From: an uncultured Bacteroidales bacterium
Lineage (GTDB): Bacteria; Bacteroidota; Bacteroidia; Bacteroidales; Paludibacteraceae
Direction: 5' to 3'
NCBI GenBank assembly: GCA_946187695.1
Contig: CAMHSB010000005.1
Coordinates: 1-64,000, forward strand
Length of the DNA stretch: 64,000 nt
The position numbers and the translations under genes were made by a program. Under the pieces are notes generated by a model. That model was not told the origin of the DNA. It ran no database searches and saw only the letters and a list, made by a program, of their open reading frames with translations. Every line of letters starts with the position of its first letter. Within the stretch, counting starts at the first letter, position 1. Below are positions 1-10,500 of this stretch, piece by piece.

Positions 1-1958
1 AGACCGAGCAGGTAGAGTACGGTGCAACTCCTGCCTATACTGGCGAGACTCCGACTAAGACCGCTACGGCTCAGTACACGTACACGTTCAATAATACGTG
101 GTCACCTGCACTTGCGCCTGTTGAAAGTGCGCAAACCTATACCGCTCAATTCGGTAGCACGGTGAACAAGTACACGATTACATGGATTGTTAAACTGAAT
201 GGCGAAACGATTGATGAGAAATCGGAGCAAGTAGAGTACGGACAGACTCCTTCATATGGGGATGGTCCTACGTATGGTCCAACAGTAAGTCATGTATTCT
301 CATTCAGCGGATGGACTCCGACAATAAGTGAAGTAAAAGGTGATAAGACCTACTACGGTTCGTTCAACGCAGCACCGCGTCCGTACACTATCACGTTTGT
401 TAATGATGATAATACAACGGTATTAAAATCCGGCGAAGTGAACTATGGTGCTATGCCGACATACGAAGGCACACCTGTAAGTAAACAGAATCCTTCCTAT
501 GAGTTTGTCGGATGGACTCCGACTTTAGCCGAGGTTTCAGGCATAACTACTTATACGGCTACTTATCGGCAAGTCATTGCGGATATTGAAGTGAATGCTA
601 ATCAGAATGAAACCGTTGCTATTTCAGCCTCTACGAACGTGACAACCGTACATGTAACCGGTTCGCTAAGTGTGGCAGAAGGTAAGACGCTCAAGACGAC
701 AACGCTCGTCTTGGAGGCTTCACCGGATGGATCTGGTCAGATAACCGGTGATATTGATGCCGAAGTGGCGTTCTTAGACTATGCTATTGGCAATTCACAA
801 GCTGTTTGGTATGACGTGGCTGTGCCTTGGGAGGTCGATGCAACGGATGGTGTATATATCGATGGCGTTAAGAAACAGTTGAATAGAGATTTCTATCTCA
901 TCTATTACAACGGTGCGTTACGTGCAGAACAGAATCGCCACACGGATGAATGTTGGCAGTTTGTAAATAAAGAGAGCACTCCGGATAAATATATGCATCC
1001 GGGTAGATTGTACATGATCTATATGCCGAAGACCGGCGTCAATAAACTGCGCTTCAAGCGGCATGGTAATGGCCCGATTGTGACGCCGGAGATTCATGTA
1101 TATCAATATGATGCAGAGAATGTAGTCAATGCCGGTTGGAACGGTATCGCTAACCCGACAATCTATAAAGCATACCTCAACGCCGGAGCTAATACGGTAG
1201 AAGTGGGTGGTTCAACAGCCCGAACACTTAACTACGGACAGAAATACGATCCGATACATGATAGATATGATGCATTTACAATGAATGATACTAAGTTGAA
1301 TGTGTCGCAGCCGGTATTCGTACAAGTCGAAGTAAACGGAAATGGTACCGGTCGTTCTGTAGTCGTGAATGCTTCTGTATTCCCGAACTTGGCTCCTGTA
1401 CGTAAGGCCTTGGTAAACAATGCTGCTTATGAGGTACAGATTTCTGACGGAACCAACTATACGGATCGTCTCTATCTGCAGTCTGTAGAAGGTAAGGAAG
1501 ATAGTTATCGTATCGGCCTTGACTTATCGAAGGCGGGTACCAGCAGCAAGGTGGCACAGATGTGGATAAATCGTTATAACACTAAACTGTGCGTGAATAC
1601 CACTGCTCCTGTAGGTACAACCGCTACTTATCCGCTCGGTATCTCTGTTCCATCGGACGGCACGTATGAGATCACTTCGGCCACCGAGATGCAGGATGGT
1701 CAGGAGATGTACGTAACCTATAACGGTCGTGCTATTTGGAACCTTGCGTATGGTCCGTATGCAGTAACGCTGAACAAGGGTACGTATAACGAGTATGGCC
1801 TGAAACTCGTTCAGAAAGCTCCGACAATCACAACGGGCGTTGAGAATGGTGAAGTGGTCAAGGGTGCAAATGGCGTACGCAAAGTGCTCATTGACGATCA
1901 AATTTATATCATCCGCGACGGTGCGGTTTATACGATCAATGGTCAACAAGTAAAATAA
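1..1958 (+). CDS. InlB-repeat exported protein, 5' end outside the window
   Basis: The reading frame is open from the first bases (codon phase from base 3), so the true start lies upstream; the GTG at 162 sits inside a repeat and is not the start. The visible part opens with about two and a half InlB/Listeria-Bacteroides-type repeats of roughly 70 residues (motifs VEYGxTPxY, FxGWTPTxxEV, TYTATY), to about base 570. A beta-rich region of no recognised family follows. The C-terminus carries the motif IDDQIYIIRDGAVYTING, shared with four other exported proteins here. InlB repeats occur in surface adhesin-like proteins of gut Bacteroidetes; T9SS export is inferred. No signal peptide can be judged because the start is missing. 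Confidence 0.85.
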   Translation, partial: TEQVEYGATPAYTGETPTKTATAQYTYTFNNTWSPALAPVESAQTYTAQFGSTVNKYTITWIVKLNGETIDEKSEQVEYGQTPSYGDGPTYGPTVSHVFSFSGWTPTISEVKGDKTYYGSFNAAPRPYTITFVNDDNTTVLKSGEVNYGAMPTYEGTPVSKQNPSYEFVGWTPTLAEVSGITTYTATYRQVIADIEVNANQNETVAISASTNVTTVHVTGSLSVAEGKTLKTTTLVLEASPDGSGQITGDIDAEVAFLDYAIGNSQAVWYDVAVPWEVDATDGVYIDGVKKQLNRDFYLIYYNGALRAEQNRHTDECWQFVNKESTPDKYMHPGRLYMIYMPKTGVNKLRFKRHGNGPIVTPEIHVYQYDAENVVNAGWNGIANPTIYKAYLNAGANTVEVGGSTARTLNYGQKYDPIHDRYDAFTMNDTKLNVSQPVFVQVEVNGNGTGRSVVVNASVFPNLAPVRKALVNNAAYEVQISDGTNYTDRLYLQSVEGKEDSYRIGLDLSKAGTSSKVAQMWINRYNTKLCVNTTAPVGTTATYPLGISVPSDGTYEITSATEMQDGQEMYVTYNGRAIWNLAYGPYAVTLNKGTYNEYGLKLVQKAPTITTGVENGEVVKGANGVRKVLIDDQIYIIRDGAVYTINGQQVK

Positions 1959-1968
1959 TAAACACAAT

Positions 1969-2100
1969 ATGAAAAAAGATTATGCAAGTCCTCTGATGGA
2001 GGTAACTCAAGTAGATTTGGGAATGGCAATTTTGCAAGATCCGTCCATGCCACTGCCTGTTCCTCCGGGAGCACCGGAGCGCAAAGATCCGGCATTCTAA
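1969..2100 (+). CDS. Small 43-aa peptide, KKxYxxPxxEV type
   Basis: ATG at 1969, 10 bases after the upstream stop, TAA at 2098. The peptide begins MKKDYASPLMEVTQVD and has a proline-rich tail (PLPVPPGAP). Short peptides starting MKKxYxxPxxxV are widespread and uncharacterised in Bacteroidales, which supports this as a real gene. It has no membrane segment or cysteine. It lies between two large exported-protein genes on the same strand and is probably co-transcribed. A modified-peptide precursor is conceivable, but no maturation enzyme is visible nearby. Confidence 0.6.
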   Translation: MKKDYASPLMEVTQVDLGMAILQDPSMPLPVPPGAPERKDPAF

Positions 2101-2114
2101 AAAAGGAATTAGCG

Positions 2115-3953
2115 ATGATGAAGCGATTCTTAAGTGCATTATGTGTGTGCGCGGGACTGATAATAGGCTCGTGCATGCACGTATGGGCAGCGGCGCCGGG
2201 TACGACCTGTGCGACTGCTATCCCCTTAGGGGACAACTACAGTACGAACGTTAGCGGACCGTATCCGAAATCGGTGTGGTACTCGGCATGGACTTTTGAC
2301 CTGCCACTGACCGTCTATTTCGCTCCGGAACATGAGACCGATCCGGCTCCGGAAGTGGAGATGGACTTCAAATGCCCGTCCGGCGTGTATGAGGATAGTA
2401 TCCTCTGTAGTTTGTTCTGTCCAAATGCTAGTGGCGGTGTGCAATTCGATATGCCGCACCATCCGTCTTTGAATACGGACTATTTGGAGGACGGAACCTT
2501 TGTGTATTACCTGTCGTTGGGTAAAAGATACCGCGACCTGTTGCTCCAGATGGGTATCAGTTATAACCTGGAGGTGTATGTGAAGGTGACCTACAAGGGG
2601 AATGGTACGATGAGTATGGCCCCGGATGATATGTTCACCAACTGTATGGATGGACCGAAATTCATGCATTTGGGTGATACGGTCAGAGTAGTGGCGAATG
2701 ATAAGGACCGCCATGTCATTGTGCCGTATGTACAGTGGCAAGACGACTCCATTCGCTATGTATGGGACGGCACCCAACCGGTAGAGGTTGCGGTCGGAAA
2801 TACCTGCGATTATGACCCTACGGACGGCACCAACGAGCATCGTGTCGATTACTTTGTGCTGCAACCGCAGGATACGCTCAAGATGACCAGCGCGGATGTA
2901 AAATATTACATCCAGAGCGATGATGTGTCCAGCGAGGCAGGTATGTTCTTCGCTAAATTCTATACGTCCGGTACGGGTGTGATGAAGATTGAGCGGGTGC
3001 CGCAAGCACCGCCCGAGGGAGGCGCTACGCTGCTCAAATACGACAAGGTAACCCCTGTTCCGTCAGACCCCGATGCCTTGTTCGCGATCCCGTTTACATG
3101 GGATACAGCGGTCGTATTTACTACTCCGACAGACCATGTGTTTACCATGTATGTCGGTACAACGTATAATTTTACGCCGGAAACGGCTATAGCGACCTAT
3201 CATTTCCATGCGAACGAAGATGGACATTGGTGGGGAGTGACGACAGAACAGATGCGTGCATTATGGGCGCAAACGACTGCGCAGTATCTCTATATTCGCT
3301 TTGAATGTACGACAAAGACCACCATCAAACCGTCGATTTGGGAAATACCAACCTGCCAAAAGGGGACGACTGAAATTCTGCGCCCGAGCACCACTTTGTC
3401 GGTGCAAAAAGGTACTTACGGCGCGGTCTATTATCGGTTCTATTATCGCGAATGGAAGGGGGGCAATATAAAGTTCTCCTGGTCTAACAGCAACGGTAGC
3501 TGTCCGACGTTTATCGGCGATAACTGTTCCTTCCCGACCTCCGGCAGTAATCAACATGTAATCACCAATAAAGCAATTGCTAAAAACGGTTCATGGACCG
3601 TGCCGGAGGCGGATGTCGATGAGTGGGAAGAATATGTGGATGCAGACGGTTTTCTCTATATTCGTTTTAACCCCGCTTATGCCGGAACGATGAAGATTAC
3701 CACTACCGCACCGGAGGAGCAAGACCCGGCGCCGATTGTCTATCCGGCATCGACGATACATGTCATCTGCAACGGTGAACCGACCTCTGCGGGGCAGGAA
3801 TTTGTCATCTTTGTATCAACTGCGCAAACCTTGCATATCGACAACGGAACACCCTGGAATCAGAGTCCGGAAGAGTCGCATACGGTTACGCTCCAGAGTG
3901 GTATTCATACGCTGTATGGAGCTACAGAAACGGTACAAATTGACGTAAAATAG
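2115..3953 (+). CDS. Exported beta-rich protein, 612 aa
   Basis: Starts MMKRFLSAL (ATG at 2115 or 2118) with a clear signal peptide ending near residue 25 (HVWAAAPG). Just after it is a CATAIPLG...WYSAW stretch like the repeat unit of the 2,104-residue protein at 7591. Similar segments recur (ALFAIPFTWDTAVVF near residue 320, ITNKAIAKNGSW near 490), so it appears made of divergent repeats. Unlike its neighbours it has no short DGxLYIxR tail and ends in QIDVK. I assign no catalytic function; it is a probable surface or secreted structural protein in the same gene run. Confidence 0.8.
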   Translation: MMKRFLSALCVCAGLIIGSCMHVWAAAPGTTCATAIPLGDNYSTNVSGPYPKSVWYSAWTFDLPLTVYFAPEHETDPAPEVEMDFKCPSGVYEDSILCSLFCPNASGGVQFDMPHHPSLNTDYLEDGTFVYYLSLGKRYRDLLLQMGISYNLEVYVKVTYKGNGTMSMAPDDMFTNCMDGPKFMHLGDTVRVVANDKDRHVIVPYVQWQDDSIRYVWDGTQPVEVAVGNTCDYDPTDGTNEHRVDYFVLQPQDTLKMTSADVKYYIQSDDVSSEAGMFFAKFYTSGTGVMKIERVPQAPPEGGATLLKYDKVTPVPSDPDALFAIPFTWDTAVVFTTPTDHVFTMYVGTTYNFTPETAIATYHFHANEDGHWWGVTTEQMRALWAQTTAQYLYIRFECTTKTTIKPSIWEIPTCQKGTTEILRPSTTLSVQKGTYGAVYYRFYYREWKGGNIKFSWSNSNGSCPTFIGDNCSFPTSGSNQHVITNKAIAKNGSWTVPEADVDEWEEYVDADGFLYIRFNPAYAGTMKITTTAPEEQDPAPIVYPASTIHVICNGEPTSAGQEFVIFVSTAQTLHIDNGTPWNQSPEESHTVTLQSGIHTLYGATETVQIDVK

Positions 3954-3992
3954 CGAATTTTTGTATATTTTTATAGAAAAAACTTAAAAATA

Positions 3993-4024
3993 TTTGTGTA
4001 TATCGAAAAAAATGTGTACCTTTG
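3993..4024 (+). promoter_or_regulatory. Bacteroidetes-type promoter for the gene at 4056
   Basis: TTTG at 3993-3996, 20 bases, then TACCTTTG at 4017-4024, matching the -33/-7 consensus of the Bacteroidetes primary sigma factor. It falls inside the longest open frame (GTG at 3996), so translation must start downstream. It shows that the exported-protein run is not a single transcript. Confidence 0.8.
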
Positions 4025-4055
4025 CGCGACTTTGGAATATACGCACGCGAGAACA

Positions 4056-5933
4056 GTGACGAGAAGTAATTATATAGGATATGTATGCATGGTGTTAGCC
4101 ATGTGCTTTTTCGTGCCTGTTTTTTCGCTCGCGCAGGCGCAATATATCACGCTCGGTACGAACGTAAGCAATGCGCCCGCGGTGACCGACACGGTTAGTG
4201 CGACGGTGACGGACGGCGTGGAGAATTATTTCAAGATCGAGGCGGCTCATCTGCCGGCAACGGTCTATTACGTATCCGATAGCGTGTTTGGTCCGATTCC
4301 GACCTTAATTAGCGTAATAGGCGACGATACGTTGCCTGCTACGATGTTGGTGAAGGAATGTCTTATGGGCTGGAAATGGGAGTTGGCTGCTGCCGGCGAA
4401 GAAGAGACCGTGCGCTATTTCTATTTCTCGAGTCATGAGGATGAGGCGACGACGTTTATTCTGCCCTATGTATGCCAACCGACTTACAGCGAGACCACCG
4501 AAGAGGCATGCGATTCGCTGGAATGGAACGGCGTATGGTATTCTCAATCTGGTAATTATACCTTTGAGACGACCAATGCGGCGGGTTGCGACAGTACGGC
4601 TATGCTCCATCTGACCATTCATCCTTCGTACCATGATACCCTTCAACCGGTAGTGGCATGCGACAACTATTTGTGGGGCGATACGCTGATTGAAGATTCC
4701 GGTACGTATACTCGTTCTTTCAAGTCGATTCACGATTGCGACAGTATCGTTACGTTGACGGTGGATATCCGTTACACATCGGCCGATACATGGGAGTATA
4801 TCACGGCGTATGACCGCTATACATGGATCAACGGTCAGACGTATACCCGCTCAATGCATGGCGGTCCGTCGTGGGAAGAGACCAATATCGCGGGTTGCGA
4901 CTCGATTATCAATCTGGATTTGACGATTCGTCATATGGCTGTGAACGATACGATCCGCGAGACTGTATGTCTGGCAGCGGGCGAGAGCTATACCTGGAAA
5001 GGAAAAACCTACTCGGCGAGCGGTATCTATTCGACCGATACGTTGCTCGGTCCGGAGATTAACGGGATATGCCAGGATAGTCTGCATACACTGGATTTGA
5101 CGGTGAATCGCAGCTACGCGACGGATACGACCGTGGAGGTTTGCGCGAACGAATATACCTGGCGTGGCACGACCTATACGCAGAGCGGTAACTATCCGTT
5201 CAACGGCAAGACCAAAGCGCTGTGCGATTCGATTGTGACGCTCCATCTGACGCTCAAACAGGCGACTGCCGGAGAAGAAACCGTAACCGCCTATGAATCC
5301 TATGTCTGGAACGGCACAACCTATACCAAGAGCGGCAATTATACCTTCGAAACAACCAATGCGGCGGGCTGCGACTCGGTAGCTACGCTTCATCTGACGA
5401 TTTTGCCGAAACCGGTACCGGTGGACTATGATACGATTGTTGAGTATTTCTGCCCGAAGAGTGGTATTGTGGAGCATGTGGATACGACCGCTAATCCGCG
5501 TATCAGCTTCTTGGCTTATAAGTACGAGAAACCGCGTGCAGAGATGTATATGGACGGCGTGGTAAGCGGAGAGACAAGCGCAGGTGCCAACGTCGATTTC
5601 GGCCGTGTGGCCGCTAATCTGGATGCATATTATATCATCCCGCTGACACCGGTAGAGCAGATCAACTGGCGTTACATGCCGCAGGGCGGTCAGTACGAGC
5701 CGATCGAGGTGGGCGCAGAAACAAAATGGATGAATGCCGGCACGATCTCGATGGATGTGGTCTTCCGTTGCGGTTACCGCTATTACGGTGCGTTCACGGT
5801 AGGGCGAATGACCGAAAGCGTGGAGGCTGCGAGCGTAGCAGAGCAACCGATTAAGCGGATCGAGAACGGACAGGTGGTCATCATCCGCGGCGGTATGAAA
5901 TATTCGATTTTTGGTTTGAAGATAGAAGATTGA
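4056..5933 (+). CDS. Exported CDS-repeat adhesin-like protein
   Basis: The frame is open from 3996, but the promoter at 3993-4024 excludes that start. GTG at 4056 gives TRSNYIGYVCMVLAMCFF...LAQA, a good signal peptide with a positive n-region; ATG at 4089 is the alternative. The body has about six repeats of 60-75 residues of the form WNGxxYxxSGxYxxxxxxxxGCDSxxxLxLTI. Two copies (bases about 4525-4620 and 5305-5400) share GNYTFETTNAAGCDS, pointing to recent internal duplication. The C-terminus has ENGQVVIIRGGMKYSIFG, the tail motif shared with four other proteins. Repeats of this type are common in T9SS-exported proteins of Bacteroidetes; binding partner unknown. Confidence 0.82.
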   Translation: MTRSNYIGYVCMVLAMCFFVPVFSLAQAQYITLGTNVSNAPAVTDTVSATVTDGVENYFKIEAAHLPATVYYVSDSVFGPIPTLISVIGDDTLPATMLVKECLMGWKWELAAAGEEETVRYFYFSSHEDEATTFILPYVCQPTYSETTEEACDSLEWNGVWYSQSGNYTFETTNAAGCDSTAMLHLTIHPSYHDTLQPVVACDNYLWGDTLIEDSGTYTRSFKSIHDCDSIVTLTVDIRYTSADTWEYITAYDRYTWINGQTYTRSMHGGPSWEETNIAGCDSIINLDLTIRHMAVNDTIRETVCLAAGESYTWKGKTYSASGIYSTDTLLGPEINGICQDSLHTLDLTVNRSYATDTTVEVCANEYTWRGTTYTQSGNYPFNGKTKALCDSIVTLHLTLKQATAGEETVTAYESYVWNGTTYTKSGNYTFETTNAAGCDSVATLHLTILPKPVPVDYDTIVEYFCPKSGIVEHVDTTANPRISFLAYKYEKPRAEMYMDGVVSGETSAGANVDFGRVAANLDAYYIIPLTPVEQINWRYMPQGGQYEPIEVGAETKWMNAGTISMDVVFRCGYRYYGAFTVGRMTESVEAASVAEQPIKRIENGQVVIIRGGMKYSIFGLKIED

Positions 5934-5937
5934 AACA

Positions 5938-7539
5938 ATGAAGAAGTTATTCAACATATTATTTTTATTGACAGCGGTTTGTGCATCAGCCCAGCAGCAA
6001 ATGCCGCAACAGATTGAGGCGAACTGTGCGGGTTGGAATCCGTATATGCCGGCGCACTACTGCGAATGCCGCAATACCTCTTCGCCGTTCGCATTCCCGA
6101 TGGATATGGATATCTCGGATACGATATGGCTCTCTTCGTCGGTGGAGGATCTGAAACAGGGCTTATCGGCTTACTGGTTCTCCAATTGCTCGGTGACGTT
6201 TGAGGTATATGCGTTCTGCAGTTCCTATACCCCGGCTTTCCGTATGACGGTCAGCGCCGATCAGATGCGCGAGATGGATGCGGTTGCCATTAAAAATAAA
6301 CTGGATGCGATGGGCGAAGAGGCACAGGCTCTCAGCCAGACGCTCATTCCTCGTATCCGCGTTTATGCGAACGGTTGTACGGGACATGTATATTGCTATC
6401 CGTATGACCAGGGACCCCTCTCGACCTGCGAAGTTGCTCTGCCGTTCATTCCGCGGATGACCTATGTCTGCGACCAGCCGGAAGAGGTGTATGAACTGCA
6501 TCCGGAGAAGATTGCTTCAAACGGCAAGGGCTTTATCCGCTGGAAGCAGAAGAATAACGAGGAAGCAACGGTTTGGTTGACCACCGACTCATGTGCAGGA
6601 CCGGAGATCGGTCGTGCCGTGCTGAGCGACTCGATGCGCGTTTATATGCTGAATCCGGATACGATGTTGGCAGTAAAGCAAGCCGGCAAGAGCGTATTTG
6701 TGCATGTGACGCACGACTCGGCTTATGTAGGACGGATCATGTACCATAATACCATCAAATGGGATGTGCAGACGATTGATACGACCTTCTGCCAGGGTAA
6801 GAGCCTGCAGTTGGCGGATACCATTCTGCGCGAAACGACGACCTACTCGAACGATACCCTTTGGAAGGCCGGCGATACCTTGGCGCTGACGAATTATGTG
6901 GTGACGGTTACCCCGCCAGAAGCGCGGTACGACACCTTGCGTTATAAGGCTGCTCAACTGCCGACGCTCTATCGCAATCAATATATTCCGAAAGACGGTT
7001 GGGGTGACTACGACTTTACCATCAGCAGAGCCGGTCAGTGCGATGATCGTGTATTGGTGCATGTGATTCACGATACGGTACATACGACGATGGTGATCAA
7101 CGATACGACGTGTATGGGTAAGATCGTGACGTACGGCGATGTGGATTATACGACAGATACTGCTTTCCACGACTCTGCATGGGTGGATGCCGACACGTGG
7201 GCAATCCGCGACATCACCATTCATTTTACCGAGCCGGAACCTGAATACGATACCGTGACCGTGGCACCGAGTCAGATGACTGCCCGGGGGTACGTGTATA
7301 ATAACGACGGCGTGTTCGCTTTGCTGCAATACGGTGACACGATGATTGTCAAAACGAAGAACAATACCTGCACCCGCTGGATCTATATCACGGTGTTGGA
7401 AGGGGAGGATTTTGTGACAGAAGTAGAGCACTTAACTTCAGGTAAAAAGACCTATAAGTATATACGTAACGGAATGTTGTATATCCGTAGAGAAGGAAAA
7501 GACTACGACCTTTTAGGTCGTCCGATAAATAGAAAATAA
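5938..7539 (+). CDS. Exported repeat protein, 533 aa
   Basis: ATG at 5938, four bases after the previous stop, so likely translated from the same mRNA. Signal peptide MKKLFNILFLLTAVCASAQ. The mature part has two copies of a DTTFCQGK / DTTCMGKIV cysteine-containing unit followed by YDTLR or YDTVTV segments, related to the CDS repeats of its neighbours. The C-terminus carries RNGMLYIRREGKDYDLLG, the shared tail motif. No enzymatic domain is recognised. Inferred cell-surface or secreted cargo of the type IX system. Confidence 0.8.
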   Translation: MKKLFNILFLLTAVCASAQQQMPQQIEANCAGWNPYMPAHYCECRNTSSPFAFPMDMDISDTIWLSSSVEDLKQGLSAYWFSNCSVTFEVYAFCSSYTPAFRMTVSADQMREMDAVAIKNKLDAMGEEAQALSQTLIPRIRVYANGCTGHVYCYPYDQGPLSTCEVALPFIPRMTYVCDQPEEVYELHPEKIASNGKGFIRWKQKNNEEATVWLTTDSCAGPEIGRAVLSDSMRVYMLNPDTMLAVKQAGKSVFVHVTHDSAYVGRIMYHNTIKWDVQTIDTTFCQGKSLQLADTILRETTTYSNDTLWKAGDTLALTNYVVTVTPPEARYDTLRYKAAQLPTLYRNQYIPKDGWGDYDFTISRAGQCDDRVLVHVIHDTVHTTMVINDTTCMGKIVTYGDVDYTTDTAFHDSAWVDADTWAIRDITIHFTEPEPEYDTVTVAPSQMTARGYVYNNDGVFALLQYGDTMIVKTKNNTCTRWIYITVLEGEDFVTEVEHLTSGKKTYKYIRNGMLYIRREGKDYDLLGRPINRK

Positions 7540-7590
7540 CAAAAAAAATCAAAATTAATTAACTAAATTTATTAACAAAAAATCAACTCT

Positions 7591-10500
7591 ATGAAGAAAT
7601 TTCTTACATTGGTTGTAGCATTGGTAATGGTCATCCCGATGATGGCTATCGGCCGTAATGACGGTTCTACCAAAGCTAATGCTATCGACTTTAGTTGGGA
7701 TTCCGTGATGACGCACCCCAGCGGTACGAAATGGTACCACGTAGATTTGGCTCCGCTCTACGAAGAGGAGACCCCTGCGTTGAACCTGTTTCTTGCCAAC
7801 AAAGATGCGTTCAGCGACGCCCACACGAGTTTGAAAGCTACCGTAGCAGGACAGACGGACGAGAAATCGTTCACGATCCATCCGAAACAGCAACGCGTAT
7901 GGTCTGCTAACGCTACGATGCTTATCCGTCTGAAGCAGAAAGAGATTTATCTTACCCTGACTTCGGATCGTGAGGTGAAGATGAGTGCGCGTGTGTTTGA
8001 AGCACAAGATCTCGATGAGACCTGTACGGATGCACTGTACTTCAACTGGGGAACCGGTATCACGAAACCTGCCGGTGTACCGGTTTGGTACAAAGTGAAC
8101 ATTACCGAAGCGCGTAAAAAGGATTCACTTGACGTGTGCGTTGTTGTAAAGAACGACGGTGCAAGTAAGTTAACCCTCCATGCAGGTCAGTCACTTGACT
8201 GTCCGTCCAGTGGTGTAACCAGACGTACGATTGAGCTGGAAGCAGGTGCTACCTTGCGTGACACCATTCCTAACTCGGCGTTGAGCGGTATGGCATACGA
8301 CGAATTGTTCGTAAGCCTGGAGAACAACCAGCCGATTACGGTGACTACTGAGTATGCGAAACGTCCCAAAGTACCGGTTATGCCTTCTGAGGCAGCTCAG
8401 ACGTATGTGGAGAAGATCATCCCCGATACTTCTTTGCATAAGAACGACACTACGCTTTTGACGGCCGGTACGACGTACTATTTCAAGTACGATGTGAAAA
8501 AGATGAACGCGCTCAAGAAATATGAGCCGGAGTTCACGTTCCGTAACAAGGGCGCGGTTAACGGTTCGATTGAGCGTAAGATGGCTTTCGACGTTCCGGC
8601 TTATGTAGCACAAGGTAATACGCTTGAACTGGCACCTGAGGAGGAGTCCGTTGAGGTTCTGACGAAGAACACCTTGATCGGTTTGGAGACGGATTACATC
8701 TATGTAAAGATGACTCCTAACCAGGACATGTTGTTGGTAAGCCGTTTCAAACACGTTCGTGAAGGTAAGGCTTGTAAGACCAACATCGACTTCAACTGGA
8801 AAGAAGGTCACCGTCAGGATGCACTTACGACTCAGTGGTATGCCATCGATTTGAAAGATGCAAAAGCAAGCATGAAAGACCTGCAGGTCTATGTAGAGAA
8901 CCAAGGTGCCGGCAAGGCTAACCTCAAGGCTTCGCTCGCATTCTCTTGTCCGTATATCGACGTACAGGAGGTTACCCGTTCGGTCGCAGTAGGTGACACC
9001 GCTCATACGCGTCTGGCTTATTCGACCTACGCAATGATGAGCGATACCATTTACATTGGTTTGGAGACCAACCAGGAGGTTAAGTTCTGGGTAGAGCTCA
9101 CGGATGCCAAGAAGCAAGCTGTTGCAGATTCGATCTGTTTGCAGGCTGAGGACTTCGACTGGGAAAACGGTGAGCTGCTTGACGCAGATACGACCGTTTG
9201 GTATGCTATCGACATGACCAAGGTTCGTAATCTCGCTGCTAAATTCCCGACAATCTTCGTTCAGAACTTAAGCTCCACGGTTGCTGCTAAGATCACAGCA
9301 GAGCTCTCGCTCGAGTGTCCGGATAGCATTGAGAACCAGAAACGCTCGCTGACTATTGAAGCGAACGGTTCGTACAGCAAGACGCTGTCGAGTAACATGT
9401 TCTCGAATATCAAGAAGGATACCGTTTACCTCAAGGTTTATTCAACCCAACAGATCAAGATTCAGATTCGTCTGACTGAAGAGGCTGAGGGTGCAAGCTG
9501 TTCGTCGGCTATTCCGTTCAACTGGACTTCCGGTAACACGCAGAACGCCAATGAGAACGTATGGTACTCGGTAGATCTGCGCGATGTAATGAAGAACGGC
9601 AATAACATTGAACTGCATATTAAGAACAGAGATAATGCCCAATGTCAGGGCGTGGCACAATTGATTTATGAGTGCCCGAGCGAATCCGCTCCTTCTGTTC
9701 AGAATTTCAAACTGGCAGCTCTTGCCGAAAAAACCATCCATGTTCAGAATAGTGCTTTTGAGACAGTAAACGATAGTATTGTTTATGTGAACCTGCAAGG
9801 TACTACAGGTCTCCGTTTCTGGGTAGTAGAGAAAGCGGCTAAGCCGTTTGATACGATCGAAGTTTCGAGTATCGCGCATTTTGATACGCTCTACTGGGAT
9901 AGCCTTTATACACAGACTGCAGATACCGTATGGTACATCATTCCGACTTCGGAGATTCTGCGCATAAAGAATATGGACGAGAAAGTAAAACCGGTTGCTC
10001 ACATTTGGAACAACGGTACAAGCGAGGCAAGCTATAAGGCTGAAGCTGCGTTTGCTTTCCCGATCGTTAAAGCGATGATGTCCAAGACGCAGAAACTGAA
10101 GGCTGGTAAGCATTTTGCAGATACGATTCCTTCCGGTACGTTTGATCAACTCTTGAAAAAAGCCCTTAGAGACCAGTCAGATTCGGTTGTTTATATTCGT
10201 ATGACCCGTACGAAAGGCTCTGGTACCTTCCAGTTCAAATCCGAGTTGGTAAAGGCCTTCAGCGGTAACTCGCGTACGGACGCGCTTCCTATTCGTTTGG
10301 GCGAGCGCTACACGCAAGGCGTTAATACCGAGATGTGGTATAAACTCAAGACAGCCGATATCAAGAAGGATAAGACGTTGTATAACAAGCAGTTGTTCGT
10401 TAACGGCAGGAATGCCGGTAAGGGTGACGCTAAGGTACATGTCGAGGTTTACGAAGGCCTGTTGTCTGAAGAAGACCTTCTGGAGGCTTACGGTTTGAAT

